A stretch of DNA of 7,039 nt from Treponema sp. GTDB taxonomy: Bacteria; Spirochaetota; Spirochaetia; Treponematales; Treponemataceae. The notes under the pieces are model-generated. The model was given only the letters and a program-made list of their open reading frames with translations. It was not told the DNA's origin and did no database searches. The translations under genes were made by a program, and so were the position numbers. This document shows, piece after piece, positions 1 through 6,648 of the stretch (positions are counted from its first letter, which is position 1; the number at the start of each line of letters is the position of its first letter). The stretch spans positions 1 to 7,039 of the forward strand of contig JABUUX010000189.1 in assembly GCA_021442965.1 (NCBI GenBank), in the 5' to 3' direction.

Positions 1-159
1 ATAAATCTTTTATTTTGTCCGTATTATATTAAACTTGCAATTTTTGTGATGACATTATTCTGTGTGATGCTTTTCCTGCATATTGCGAAAAAATCAATAA
101 GTGGAAATGAATGTGGTGAAAAAGAACTAGAATTCAAAAAGGTGGAATACCATGACTGA
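1..159 (+). CDS. Small membrane protein, C-terminal part (5' end outside window)
   Basis: An open frame runs from the first base to a TGA at 157-159 and gives 52 residues of a protein that begins before the window. The visible part has one strongly hydrophobic stretch (about residues 10-28, containing AIFVMTLF and VMLFLHI), followed by a charged tail (AKKSISGNECGEKELEF) that ends in KVEYHD. This fits a single membrane helix with a short hydrophilic C-terminus. The next gene starts at 152 inside this frame, so the two overlap by 8 bases (ATGACTGA), which suggests co-transcription and translational coupling. The family is not recognised. Support for real coding is the open frame across the window edge, the membrane-helix-plus-charged-tail pattern and the overlap. 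The product's role is unknown. Confidence 0.6.
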   Translation: MNLLFCPYYIKLAIFVMTLFCVMLFLHIAKKSISGNECGEKELEFKKVEYHD

Positions 160-685
160 AAAAACTCCAATGATTATTGAAAAAATATTTTTAGCAGTCT
201 GTGTCACAGATCTTGCAATGATAGTTTTGTTTTTTTCGTTTGGAGGATGTTGCATTATGGGTAAAGGAATACGTTTTTGGGTTGCGGTTGCAACGGGTGT
301 TATCTTTTTAGTTTCCGTTTTCATCTGCTTATTTTATTGCGATGATAATGATTGTAAGAAATTCTGTCATGAGTATCATTGTCCGTGTTTAAAAAGTGCA
401 GATGATAGAAATAATGTTTATTGGCTGGATATCAAGAATTGCAGTGATAAAATACCATCTGACAAAAGAATTATTGTCATCTCTGACGGAACCAATATAG
501 AAGACATTGATTTTTCAAAATTACAAGAAGATTCTGTTGTTTTTTTCTATTCATCTGACATTAGTCTCACTGAAAAACAGTACGAGGATTTAAAAAAAGC
601 AAAGGCGGTTTTTATAGGTGCAGGAGAAACAAGTATAAAAATACAGAAAGGGAGGAACGGTCGCAGAAATAAAAACAAAAAATAA
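152..685 (+). CDS. Two-helix membrane protein with cysteine-rich juxtamembrane segment
   Basis: The gene encodes 177 residues. The ATG at 152 is preceded by a good ribosome binding site, AAGGTGG at 139-145, six bases upstream. Two hydrophobic segments (about residues 12-32 and 42-62) look like membrane helices separated by a short basic turn (GKGIR). Directly after the second helix comes a cysteine cluster, Cys63, Cys68, Cys72, Cys77 and Cys79, interspersed with His73 and His76. This could bind metal or form disulfides. Residues 90-160 form a small soluble domain with short hydrophobic strands (RIIVISD, SVVFFYSS, AVFIGAG) separated by acidic helical stretches, suggesting an alpha/beta fold. 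The tail is very basic (KGRNGRRNKNKK). I do not recognise the family. The gene overlaps its upstream neighbour by 8 bases and is followed by the secreted PPC-like gene, so a shared transcript is likely. Confidence 0.8.
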   Translation: MTEKTPMIIEKIFLAVCVTDLAMIVLFFSFGGCCIMGKGIRFWVAVATGVIFLVSVFICLFYCDDNDCKKFCHEYHCPCLKSADDRNNVYWLDIKNCSDKIPSDKRIIVISDGTNIEDIDFSKLQEDSVVFFYSSDISLTEKQYEDLKKAKAVFIGAGETSIKIQKGRNGRRNKNKK

Positions 686-750
686 TGTCCAATGAGTTCA
701 AGAGTAACTCTCCAAAAATACTCAGAAAATTTAATTTTATTTTATTACAT

Positions 751-756
751 GTGAGG
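751..756 (+). promoter_or_regulatory. Ribosome binding site setting the start of the PPC-like gene
   Basis: GTGAGG lies six bases before the ATG at 763. The longer in-frame start at 685 has no Shine-Dalgarno sequence at a usable distance and would put 26 polar, basic residues in front of an otherwise standard signal peptide. This site therefore favours 763. Confidence 0.7.
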
Positions 757-762
757 TTTTAT

Positions 763-1461
763 ATGAAGAAACTATTCTCTACCATTCTTTTAGTCGGAAT
801 GCTATCAACAACATTATTTTCACAAACCGCAGGTCAACCTGAAATTGAAGCAAAGGAAAACCAGGATGTAGCAGTTTCGGAAGAAATGCAATCCATTCAA
901 ACAGCATTCCAACTGGCAGATTATGGATACAAATACGGTTCGGCATCTTCACTGCTTTGTGCTGCAGAAATACTTGCTGAAGTTCCAACTCAAAAACTGG
1001 ATGTTGAAGTTTCACAAGAAGAAACGACAGAAAAGGACAGTATATCTGAGAAAAAAGAATATTCTGCGGAACAGCTTTTGGAAGACGGAAAGAAATATGC
1101 AGGGAAAGACAAGACATTGCTGGCGTATGCAAAAACCGTTGAAAAAAAAGTTAAAGCTGGAACGCGAGGTGCTTTTGGAGGCCCAAAATACGCCTACAGC
1201 TATGTTTACGGGTCAAGTAAAACATCGTATTACAATGTCGGATTTGTTGCCGGTCGTTACGCAGAAATCGACTTATATTCACTTGATGGAGCTGATCTGG
1301 ATTTATATGTGTATGATGAAAACTGGAACTTAATTGACAAGGACACTTCTTACAGCACAAGTGCCTGGGTTTCATTTGTTCCGCGCTGGGACGGAATTTT
1401 TCACATTGTAGTTAAGAATAATTCTAGATATTTATCATATTTCAAACTTTTCACAAATTAA
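763..1461 (+). CDS. Secreted protein with C-terminal PPC-like beta-sandwich domain
   Basis: The product is 232 residues from the ATG at 763. Residues 1-20 are a signal peptide (MKK, hydrophobic core, then STTLFS with likely cleavage before Gln21), so the protein is exported. Residues 41-75 are helical and include LADYGYKYG and LLCAAEIL. A charged linker (about 80-100) and a second helical stretch (101-132) follow. After the TRGAFGGPK turn (134-142), residues 143-232 resemble a PPC-type beta-sandwich, with alternating strands, the acidic LDGADLDLYVYDEN segment and the late WDGIFHIVVKN strand. PPC-like domains usually act in secretion, binding or stability rather than catalysis, and no catalytic motif is visible. 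An alternative start at 685 overlaps the previous stop (TAATG) but lacks a ribosome binding site. A strong terminator follows, then the TPR-CHAT gene. A functional link to that protease is inference from adjacency and shared export. Confidence 0.8.
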   Translation: MKKLFSTILLVGMLSTTLFSQTAGQPEIEAKENQDVAVSEEMQSIQTAFQLADYGYKYGSASSLLCAAEILAEVPTQKLDVEVSQEETTEKDSISEKKEYSAEQLLEDGKKYAGKDKTLLAYAKTVEKKVKAGTRGAFGGPKYAYSYVYGSSKTSYYNVGFVAGRYAEIDLYSLDGADLDLYVYDENWNLIDKDTSYSTSAWVSFVPRWDGIFHIVVKNNSRYLSYFKLFTN

Positions 1462-1470
1462 TTGTGTCTA

Positions 1471-1520
1471 TGGCAGTATTTCCTTAAATAATCATTTTTA
1501 AAGGAATGCTGCCATTTTTT
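1471..1520 (+). terminator. Rho-independent terminator after the PPC-like gene
   Basis: The arms at 1471-1488 (TGGCAGTATTTCCTTAAA) and 1497-1514 (TTTAAAGGAATGCTGCCA) pair over nearly their whole length around an 8-base loop. The base of the stem is a perfect TGGCAG/CTGCCA clamp, with wobbles or a mismatch higher up. Six T residues follow at 1515-1520. It starts ten bases after the upstream stop codon and separates that gene from the TPR-CHAT gene. Confidence 0.88.
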
Positions 1521-1522
1521 CA

Positions 1523-1551
1523 TTGACACAGATTTAACATAAATGTATTAG
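1523..1551 (+). promoter_or_regulatory. Possible promoter of the TPR-CHAT gene
   Basis: A perfect -35 hexamer TTGACA (1523-1528) is followed after 17 bases by TATTAG (1546-1551), which matches four of six positions of a -10 box. It sits just after the terminator, where a new promoter would be expected. The weakness is that transcription would begin around 1558, almost at the ATG (1559), giving a leaderless message and leaving the AGG at 1550-1552 unused as a ribosome binding site. Confidence 0.35.
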
Positions 1552-1558
1552 GTATCAG

Positions 1559-4500
1559 ATGCCCGCTAAAAAACTTCTCTCTGTATTACTTATTTTAAAT
1601 TTCTCTCTTCTTTTTGCAAATGAGGCAGATGATGCTGGTTATTTGTATTCCAAAGGATTTGACTGCTACGATGAATCTGACTATATCTCAGCAATTTCAT
1701 ATTTCGAAAAAGCTCTACCACTTTACATAAAAGCGTATGGAGAAAAGCATATTTACACTGGAGACGTATATTATATGCTTGGTGTTTCTTTTCATCAAAC
1801 AAAGTCATACGATAAATCGATTGAAAATTATTCTTTAGCATTAGAAATATATAAAAAAACATTCGGGATGGATTCTTTGGATGTGGCAAGTGCCTTCGAA
1901 AGTATAGGTCTTGTTTTATACGATATTGAAAGATATGATGACGCCATTTCTTACCATCAAAAAGCATTAGAAATACGCCAGAAACTACTTCCTCCAGACC
2001 ACGAAAAAATCGCAACCAGTTATTATAACCTTGCAATAAATTATGAAGTTAAGGCTGAATACGATGCATCACTTGCTTTTTTTCAAAAATCTCTCGAACT
2101 GCGGATAAAATGTTACGGTGAAAACAATGCGGAAACTGCAACTACGTACGATTCAATCGGAAGATTATATTATTTCAAGGGTAATTACAACGAAGCACTT
2201 TTAAATTATTCAAAGGCTTTAGATATATATGAAGAATTATACGGCGAAAACAGTTTTGAGGCATGGAACGTTTTTTCTAACATTGCTGGTGTATATTGTG
2301 TATTACAAGATTATGAAAACGCTCTGAGTATCTATTTATATTTGCTAGAACTGTATCTGAACACTGTTGGGAAAAATAATATTCAAACGGCATATGCTTA
2401 TAACAACTTGGGTGTGGTTTATGACGAATTAGGCGAGCTAGAAGAGGCTTTATCGGCATATAAAGAATCCCTTGAAATTTTAAAAATAGTCTCACCCGAT
2501 AAGTCTACTGACACGGCACGTGCATATTTAAATATAGGACATACATATCAGGCTATGGGAGATTATGCAAATGCATACGCATATTTAAGCACCGCCTTAT
2601 CAATTTATACAGAAATATACGGAACTAAAAATCCCGATATTGCATTAATTTATCTTGATTTAGGAGTTGTTCTTAGAAGTGAAGGTCGTTATGACGAAGC
2701 ACTTTCCTATATTTTAAAATCAAAGGAAGTGTATGAGTCTATAGCTGGAGAAAAACATATTCAAGTCTGCCGCGTATACAGCGAGATAGGTTTTATTTAT
2801 TTCAATAAGGAAGATTATAACAACGCTCTCCTTTATTACAGAAAAGCAATGAACACTCTTTTCGATATTTTCGGTTATGAAACACTAGATATTGCAGACT
2901 GCTACGATGATATCGCCCTTGTCTATCATATTCTCGGGTATTATGATGATGCATTGTCTTTATACAAAGATGCGGTCGCTGTTTATGAACATGAACTAGG
3001 AGTAGATAACATAAGAACAGCAACAGAATATGTTAATCTTGGATGGCAATACGCAGGGATGAATGAAACCTCCGAAACCGTCAAAAGTTTTAAAACGGCT
3101 CTTGCAGGATTAAAGAACTCAACTAAGTATAAACTATCTTTAACATTATTGACCGGTATACTTTCCTGCGCCAAGAAATACAATTATTCATCTGATGTAA
3201 ATTTTATACGCGATATAATAAATGTTGGTGACGAAATTATAGAAAAAGCCTATCAAAAAATGTCATCTACAACACAAAAACAGGATTTTCTCTTGGAGGC
3301 AATGCCTCTTTACTATTATGCAATTCAATTTGAATCTGAACAAAACAACCACCCGAAGGTTCTTGAATACTCCGAAAAAATTCGGAACAGGAGTTTTCTT
3401 GACCAAATCGGAACAGAAAATGCTTTGAAACTTAATGGAATTAGTGAATCAAAACGACAGGAAATCAAAAACCAGATTGAAACTATGGAAAAATCACGGA
3501 GAATTATTGAAGAACAAAACAATCTGGAAATTACAAACAGAGATATAAACAAGACGAAAGAAGCAACAAAATCGTTCACTGAAGCGGAAAACAAACTAAA
3601 AAAACTCGATTCAGAAATAGGAAAACAAATTCCTCAATATAAAATGCTTAGAACACCAAAAACAATCAGTGCTTCAGAAGCACAAAAGTATTGCGGAAAA
3701 AATCGTGCTATACTTGAATATGTTTTATACAACTTTGACTCTGAAGACAAAACGGCTTCTCAGAATTTTGCATACTGCATTGTTATTACAAATAAGAAAA
3801 TTCAGACCGTTACACTTGATTCTGATTTTGATTATATAAAAGCGGTCAATAATTTCAGAGATGGATTAACTCACCGACCGCAATATTCAGAAGTAAAGTT
3901 CGAAAAAGAGCGAAATGAATTATACGAAAAACTAATCGCTCCTGTTTTGCCATTTATTTCAAGTCAGAAAGAAATTCTGATTGTTCCTGATGCAAACCTT
4001 TCATTTTTGCCATTTGATATATTAAGAGAAAAACCTGAATCTCGGGATTTTGGCGAAAAAAGAGTGATAGCTTTTTCTCCCTCAATATCTGTCAGCGTAA
4101 TTACTGAAAAATACAAGTCGTCATCATCCGATATGCTTGGTTTCGGTGGTGCCTGGTACGATAAAACGTTGACCAAAGAAGAACATATGACACTGTTATC
4201 TGGCAGTTCAAACAAAACAAATGACAGATTTTATTCACTAGATACTACTCAAATGAAACTTTCTACTGAAGAATTGCAAAAAATAATGGAACTTGAAGGT
4301 CCCCAAAAATATTTTGATGCGAAAAACCTCCTGTGGAAAGATTTGCCTGGTACAGTAGCAGAACTTGAAAAACTAAAAAATGAAACATTTAAAAAGGGTA
4401 CTTTTAAGATACAACTCGATGCATCAGAAAATAACCTCAAAAATCTTTCGGAAAATGGTTCGTTGAATAAGTATTCTGTAATTCATTTTGCCTGCCATGG

Positions 4501-4918
4501 CTATTTTGACAATGATTTTAGCGAGATGTCTTCCATTGTTTTTTCAGAAGCATCAGGTCAACTTGATAACAGTTCCAACGATGATGGATATCTGAGTGTT
4601 AGTGAAGCAGCCACCTTAAACCTGAATGCTCAAGCGGTTTGTCTTTCAGCATGTCAGACAGGATTAAGTGAAATTAAAAAGGGGGCTGGAATGGTCGGCC
4701 TCTCACGTGCTTTTATGGTTGCAGGAGCAAAAAAAGTTATCGTTACTCTATGGAGCGTTGATGATGATGCGACAACAGAATTTATAACTAGAATGTATAA
4801 AAAAGTTCAAAGCGGCAAATCCTATGAAGAAGCCATAAAACTTGTTAAGCAAGAATTCCGTAACAGTAAAGAATATAGTCACCCGTATTATTGGGCTGGC
4901 TTTGTATTATATAAGTAA
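1559..4918 (+). CDS. Exported TPR-CHAT protein (caspase-like cysteine protease)
   Basis: The product is 1119 residues. Residues 1-20 form a signal peptide (MPAKK, hydrophobic core, cleavage expected after SLLFA), so it should act in the periplasm or envelope. From about 28 to 522 there are roughly twelve tandem TPRs of 42-residue period, recognisable by recurring YxxLGxxY, a Tyr/Asp pair, A-L-xx-Y and LGxxN-type turns. This is the kinesin-light-chain style used for protein binding. Residues 525-700 are helical, with a probable coiled coil at about 629-690. From about 702 to the end is a CHAT domain, the caspase-related protease fold. The catalytic pair appears intact: His980 in FACHGYF and Cys1032 in LSACQTG. 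The family hallmarks WSVDDDAT (Trp1065) and the C-terminal HPYYWAGF are also present. The ATG at 1559 has only a weak AGG six bases upstream, but the signal peptide begins exactly there. The substrate is unknown, and secreted proteins nearby are only candidates. The TPR-CHAT call is firm; the export call depends on the signal peptide. Confidence 0.95.
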   Translation: MPAKKLLSVLLILNFSLLFANEADDAGYLYSKGFDCYDESDYISAISYFEKALPLYIKAYGEKHIYTGDVYYMLGVSFHQTKSYDKSIENYSLALEIYKKTFGMDSLDVASAFESIGLVLYDIERYDDAISYHQKALEIRQKLLPPDHEKIATSYYNLAINYEVKAEYDASLAFFQKSLELRIKCYGENNAETATTYDSIGRLYYFKGNYNEALLNYSKALDIYEELYGENSFEAWNVFSNIAGVYCVLQDYENALSIYLYLLELYLNTVGKNNIQTAYAYNNLGVVYDELGELEEALSAYKESLEILKIVSPDKSTDTARAYLNIGHTYQAMGDYANAYAYLSTALSIYTEIYGTKNPDIALIYLDLGVVLRSEGRYDEALSYILKSKEVYESIAGEKHIQVCRVYSEIGFIYFNKEDYNNALLYYRKAMNTLFDIFGYETLDIADCYDDIALVYHILGYYDDALSLYKDAVAVYEHELGVDNIRTATEYVNLGWQYAGMNETSETVKSFKTALAGLKNSTKYKLSLTLLTGILSCAKKYNYSSDVNFIRDIINVGDEIIEKAYQKMSSTTQKQDFLLEAMPLYYYAIQFESEQNNHPKVLEYSEKIRNRSFLDQIGTENALKLNGISESKRQEIKNQIETMEKSRRIIEEQNNLEITNRDINKTKEATKSFTEAENKLKKLDSEIGKQIPQYKMLRTPKTISASEAQKYCGKNRAILEYVLYNFDSEDKTASQNFAYCIVITNKKIQTVTLDSDFDYIKAVNNFRDGLTHRPQYSEVKFEKERNELYEKLIAPVLPFISSQKEILIVPDANLSFLPFDILREKPESRDFGEKRVIAFSPSISVSVITEKYKSSSSDMLGFGGAWYDKTLTKEEHMTLLSGSSNKTNDRFYSLDTTQMKLSTEELQKIMELEGPQKYFDAKNLLWKDLPGTVAELEKLKNETFKKGTFKIQLDASENNLKNLSENGSLNKYSVIHFACHGYFDNDFSEMSSIVFSEASGQLDNSSNDDGYLSVSEAATLNLNAQAVCLSACQTGLSEIKKGAGMVGLSRAFMVAGAKKVIVTLWSVDDDATTEFITRMYKKVQSGKSYEEAIKLVKQEFRNSKEYSHPYYWAGFVLYK

Positions 4919-4939
4919 ACATATTTAAGAGAGGTTCCT

Positions 4940-5260
4940 ATGAAACCAATATTACAAAAATCATTTCTTTTACCAATTATATTTCTCTTAATTTATCCTC
5001 TCTCAGCCCAGACAGCAAATAATTTTACAAACATCATTCAGGATTTTGCAATTCAAACAGCATGTCTTGGACAGTATTCAATGGCAGAGGCAGGTAAAGG
5101 ATGGTACGATGATCCTGGAGATTATTATGTCCCACGTATGATGGCAGAACGGTTTGCAAAAATGTCAAGGAACCAAACTAAGTATCAGACATTTTACGGA
5201 TTGTGCTTTGACTATGCTCAGTATGAATGGGAAGATATTGAAGCAAACTTGAAATTGTAA
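4940..5260 (+). pseudogene. Exported protein with transglutaminase-like Cys motif, probably truncated
   Basis: The frame encodes 106 residues, starting with a clear signal peptide (MKP, hydrophobic stretch, LSAQ cleavage region near residue 24). The ATG at 4940 has a strong ribosome binding site, AGAGAGG at 4928-4934, five bases upstream. It lies 21 bases after the TPR-CHAT stop with no terminator between, so the two are probably co-transcribed. Residues around 85-95 contain GLCFDYAQYEW, which resembles the G-x-C-x-D-Y-A motif holding the nucleophilic cysteine of transglutaminase-like peptidases. The His and Asp that should follow are absent because a stop comes about 15 residues later. Downstream, frame 1 at 5266-5349 reads QWNVRIECTNGNFGLYK, which looks like continued coding after a frameshift. 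I therefore read this as the 5' end of a broken gene, with the start and signal peptide intact. A genuine small secreted protein remains possible. Confidence 0.55.
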
Positions 5261-5265
5261 AATGA

Positions 5266-5349
5266 CAATGGAATGTACGTATAGAATGTACAAACGGTAA
5301 TTTTGGATTGTACAAAACCAAGAAGATTTCAGCTAAATTAAACCTATAA
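5266..5349 (+). pseudogene. Possible frameshifted continuation of the transglutaminase-like gene
   Basis: In frame 1, one frame away from the upstream 106-residue reading frame, 27 codons stay open between the TGA at 5263 and the TAA at 5347. They begin QWNVRIECTNGNFGLYK, which has plausible protein composition and would follow the cysteine motif of the upstream frame. There is no start codon or ribosome binding site. The assignment as a remnant is inference and rests on composition and position only. Confidence 0.3.
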
Positions 5350-5763
5350 ATCCAACAACATAAGAAAAAGCCTCCTACAAACAAAATGGCATTTTCTGAA
5401 GATTTGATATCGTTATCGTCAGTTAGTGAATATTTAGTAGGTTTCAGTTGTCTACAAAACAAAAATGATGAAGATAAACTCTGGAGTATTATGATTAATC
5501 TTTCTAAAGTGAAAAGATTATCCTGTTTTCTGTCACTGTATGCCGGAGGTGCATTTGGACTTCGTTTTGATGCTTCCAACAGTGAAGATGGATTCTCCCA
5601 AAAATCATCAGCAATTCTTTCTTTTACAAAATATTTTGCACTAAAAGCAGATGCCGGCGTAATGCTTAACCTTTCAAGAGTGTTCACAAAATTCGAAGTT
5701 GCCTACTACAATGTTTTAGGCTTTACACTCGGTGCTGGCATCGGAATCGGATTAGATCCATAG
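5350..5763 (+). pseudogene. Beta-barrel-like C-terminal fragment lacking its 5' end
   Basis: The frame is open from 5350 and has its first ATG at 5386, giving 125 residues to the TAG at 5761. The sequence is a series of amphipathic strands with glycine-rich turns (LYAGGAFGLRFD, YFALKADAGVMLNL, LGFTLGAGIGIGL), the pattern of the last strands of an outer membrane beta-barrel. There is no signal peptide, no Shine-Dalgarno sequence before 5386 (the preceding bases are CCTCCTACAAACAAA), and the open frame extends upstream of the ATG. These points argue that it is the 3' part of a longer gene whose front was lost or frameshifted. It is in the same frame as the 5266-5349 fragment, separated by one TAA, so both could come from a single decayed gene. 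If translated alone it would probably stay in the cytoplasm. The exact family is not recognised. Confidence 0.5.
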
Positions 5764-5830
5764 AGAGATTTTCCCTCCTCTCTGATTTAACGTGATTCAA
5801 TTCGCCCTCTCCCACTTTCCACAAAATTTA

Positions 5831-5839
5831 TGTTATACT
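5831..5839 (+). promoter_or_regulatory. Extended -10 promoter abutting the DUF3791 start
   Basis: TGTTATACT fits the extended -10 form TG-N-TATAAT with five of six hexamer matches. No convincing -35 box lies 16-18 bases upstream, which is tolerated in extended -10 promoters. The expected transcription start, about seven bases after the hexamer, falls at or beside the ATG at 5846. This implies a leaderless or nearly leaderless transcript for the three-gene unit. Confidence 0.6.
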
Positions 5840-5845
5840 TACCGT

Positions 5846-6061
5846 ATGGATGAAGGGCAGATTTTATTCATGCAAATAAGACTCATCAGAATCACCGCAG
5901 AAAAACTTGGGCTTTCATTGAAAGAGGCTGCCGAGCTTTTTGAAAAATACAATGTTCTTTCGTTTATCCGTGACGGCTGGGGCATTTTTCATGTAGAAGG
6001 AGATAATGCAGTTTTCGAAGAAGTTCGTGAATATCTCATTTCAAAAGGGGGCTTGAAATGA
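5846..6061 (+). CDS. DUF3791 family protein, likely partner of DUF3990
   Basis: The product is 71 residues. A longer in-frame start (GTG at 5792) exists, but its extra 18 residues lie upstream of and across the extended -10 promoter and look unlike the family. The ATG at 5846 gives [15 protein letters not shown], the expected DUF3791 opening. The rest shows the family pattern: a helix with [17 protein letters not shown], a short turn, then [14 protein letters not shown] and a final helix [12 protein letters not shown]. The protein is small, soluble and without signal peptide. No ribosome binding site precedes 5846. A GAAGGG at 5852-5857 could serve an alternative ATG at 5870, which would remove eight residues from the conserved start. 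The stop overlaps the next start (ATGA at 6058-6061), implying tight translational coupling to the DUF3990 gene. DUF3791 and DUF3990 genes are commonly adjacent, which suggests a toxin-antitoxin-like or regulatory pair. Which member would be the antitoxin is not shown by the sequence. Confidence 0.8.
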   Translation: MDEGQILFMQIRLIRITAEKLGLSLKEAAELFEKYNVLSFIRDGWGIFHVEGDNAVFEEVREYLISKGGLK

Positions 6062-6624
6062 TTCAGTTAAAAGAAGACATGATTCTATATCACGGAAGTT
6101 ACAGCGTTGTTGAAAATCCCGACTTAAATAAATGTTCCCGCTTCAAAGATTTCGGACAGGGATTTTATCTTACGACATCAAAAGAACAGGCGAAAAGTTT
6201 TTCAAAAATTACTTCATTGAAAGCAAAATCACGGGGTTTTATTTCTTCTAATGAAAAATTCGGTTATATTTCTTATTTCAGAGTGAATGATATATTTGAT
6301 TTGAAATCTTTTGTATTTGCAGATGCTGGAATCGACTGGCTTCACTGCATTGTTGCACACAGAGGGGCTAAAGTTTTTCTTGATAAATTGAATGAACTAA
6401 AGTCTTATGATGTGATTGCAGGGAAAATTGCTAACGATGACACAAACCGCACGATTACTGCCTATATGGACAATTTGTACGGAAAAATGGGAACTGAAAG
6501 TGCCGACAATTACTGTATAAGTATGATACTGCCGGAACGACTTGAAAATCAATTTTGTTTCAGAAGCGAAAAAGCAATATCAAAGTTAGAGTTTTTGAAA
6601 AGTGAAAAAGTTGCATTGGAATAA
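6058..6624 (+). CDS. DUF3990 family protein, ADP-ribosyltransferase-like fold
   Basis: The product is 188 residues with no signal peptide or membrane helix, so it is expected in the cytoplasm. The ATG at 6058 has a strong ribosome binding site, AAGGGGG at 6045-6051, six bases upstream, and overlaps the preceding stop as ATGA. Residues 9-14 read ILYHGS with His12, and residues 31-40 read [10 protein letters not shown] with Tyr37. These resemble the His and Tyr of the H-Y-E/D type NAD-binding site of ADP-ribosyltransferases, the clan in which DUF3990 is placed. A third conserved block, [14 protein letters not shown] (116-129), could supply the acidic residue (Asp118, Asp127 or Asp128). CIVAHRG lies between these blocks. 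By family, NAD-dependent modification of a protein or nucleic acid is plausible, but the substrate is unknown and activity is inference. It is the likely effector of the three-gene unit. The next gene starts 24 bases downstream. Confidence 0.85.
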   Translation: MIQLKEDMILYHGSYSVVENPDLNKCSRFKDFGQGFYLTTSKEQAKSFSKITSLKAKSRGFISSNEKFGYISYFRVNDIFDLKSFVFADAGIDWLHCIVAHRGAKVFLDKLNELKSYDVIAGKIANDDTNRTITAYMDNLYGKMGTESADNYCISMILPERLENQFCFRSEKAISKLEFLKSEKVALE

Positions 6625-6648
6625 TTAAAGAATTACAACGGAGATTTT

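Noticed and set aside
685..762. Longer N-terminus for the PPC-like protein starting at the TAATG overlap
   Set aside because: No ribosome binding site lies near 685, and the extra 26 residues would precede a standard signal peptide that has its own GTGAGG site.
923..1333. A 136-codon plus-strand frame inside the PPC-like gene
   Set aside because: It is out of frame with the well-supported secreted protein, and its lysine-rich translation has no domain-like pattern.
1559..4918. CRISPR-linked Craspase or gasdermin-type defence system
   Set aside because: The TPR-CHAT protein has a signal peptide, and the window holds no CRISPR repeats, Cas genes or recognisable gasdermin. A cytoplasmic defence role is not supported.
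5178..5687. A 169-codon open frame on the minus strand
   Set aside because: It lies opposite the signal-bearing and barrel-like plus-strand frames, its translation has no recognisable domain, and no start signals stand out. It is probably a shadow of decayed plus-strand coding.
5762..5783. AGAGAG/CTCTCT hairpin as a terminator
   Set aside because: The stem has only six pairs with a ten-base loop and no T-run follows. It may be a chance inverted repeat.
5792..5845. GTG start giving 18 extra residues to the DUF3791 protein
   Set aside because: The extension reads through the extended -10 promoter, lacks a ribosome binding site and does not resemble the family's usual beginning.
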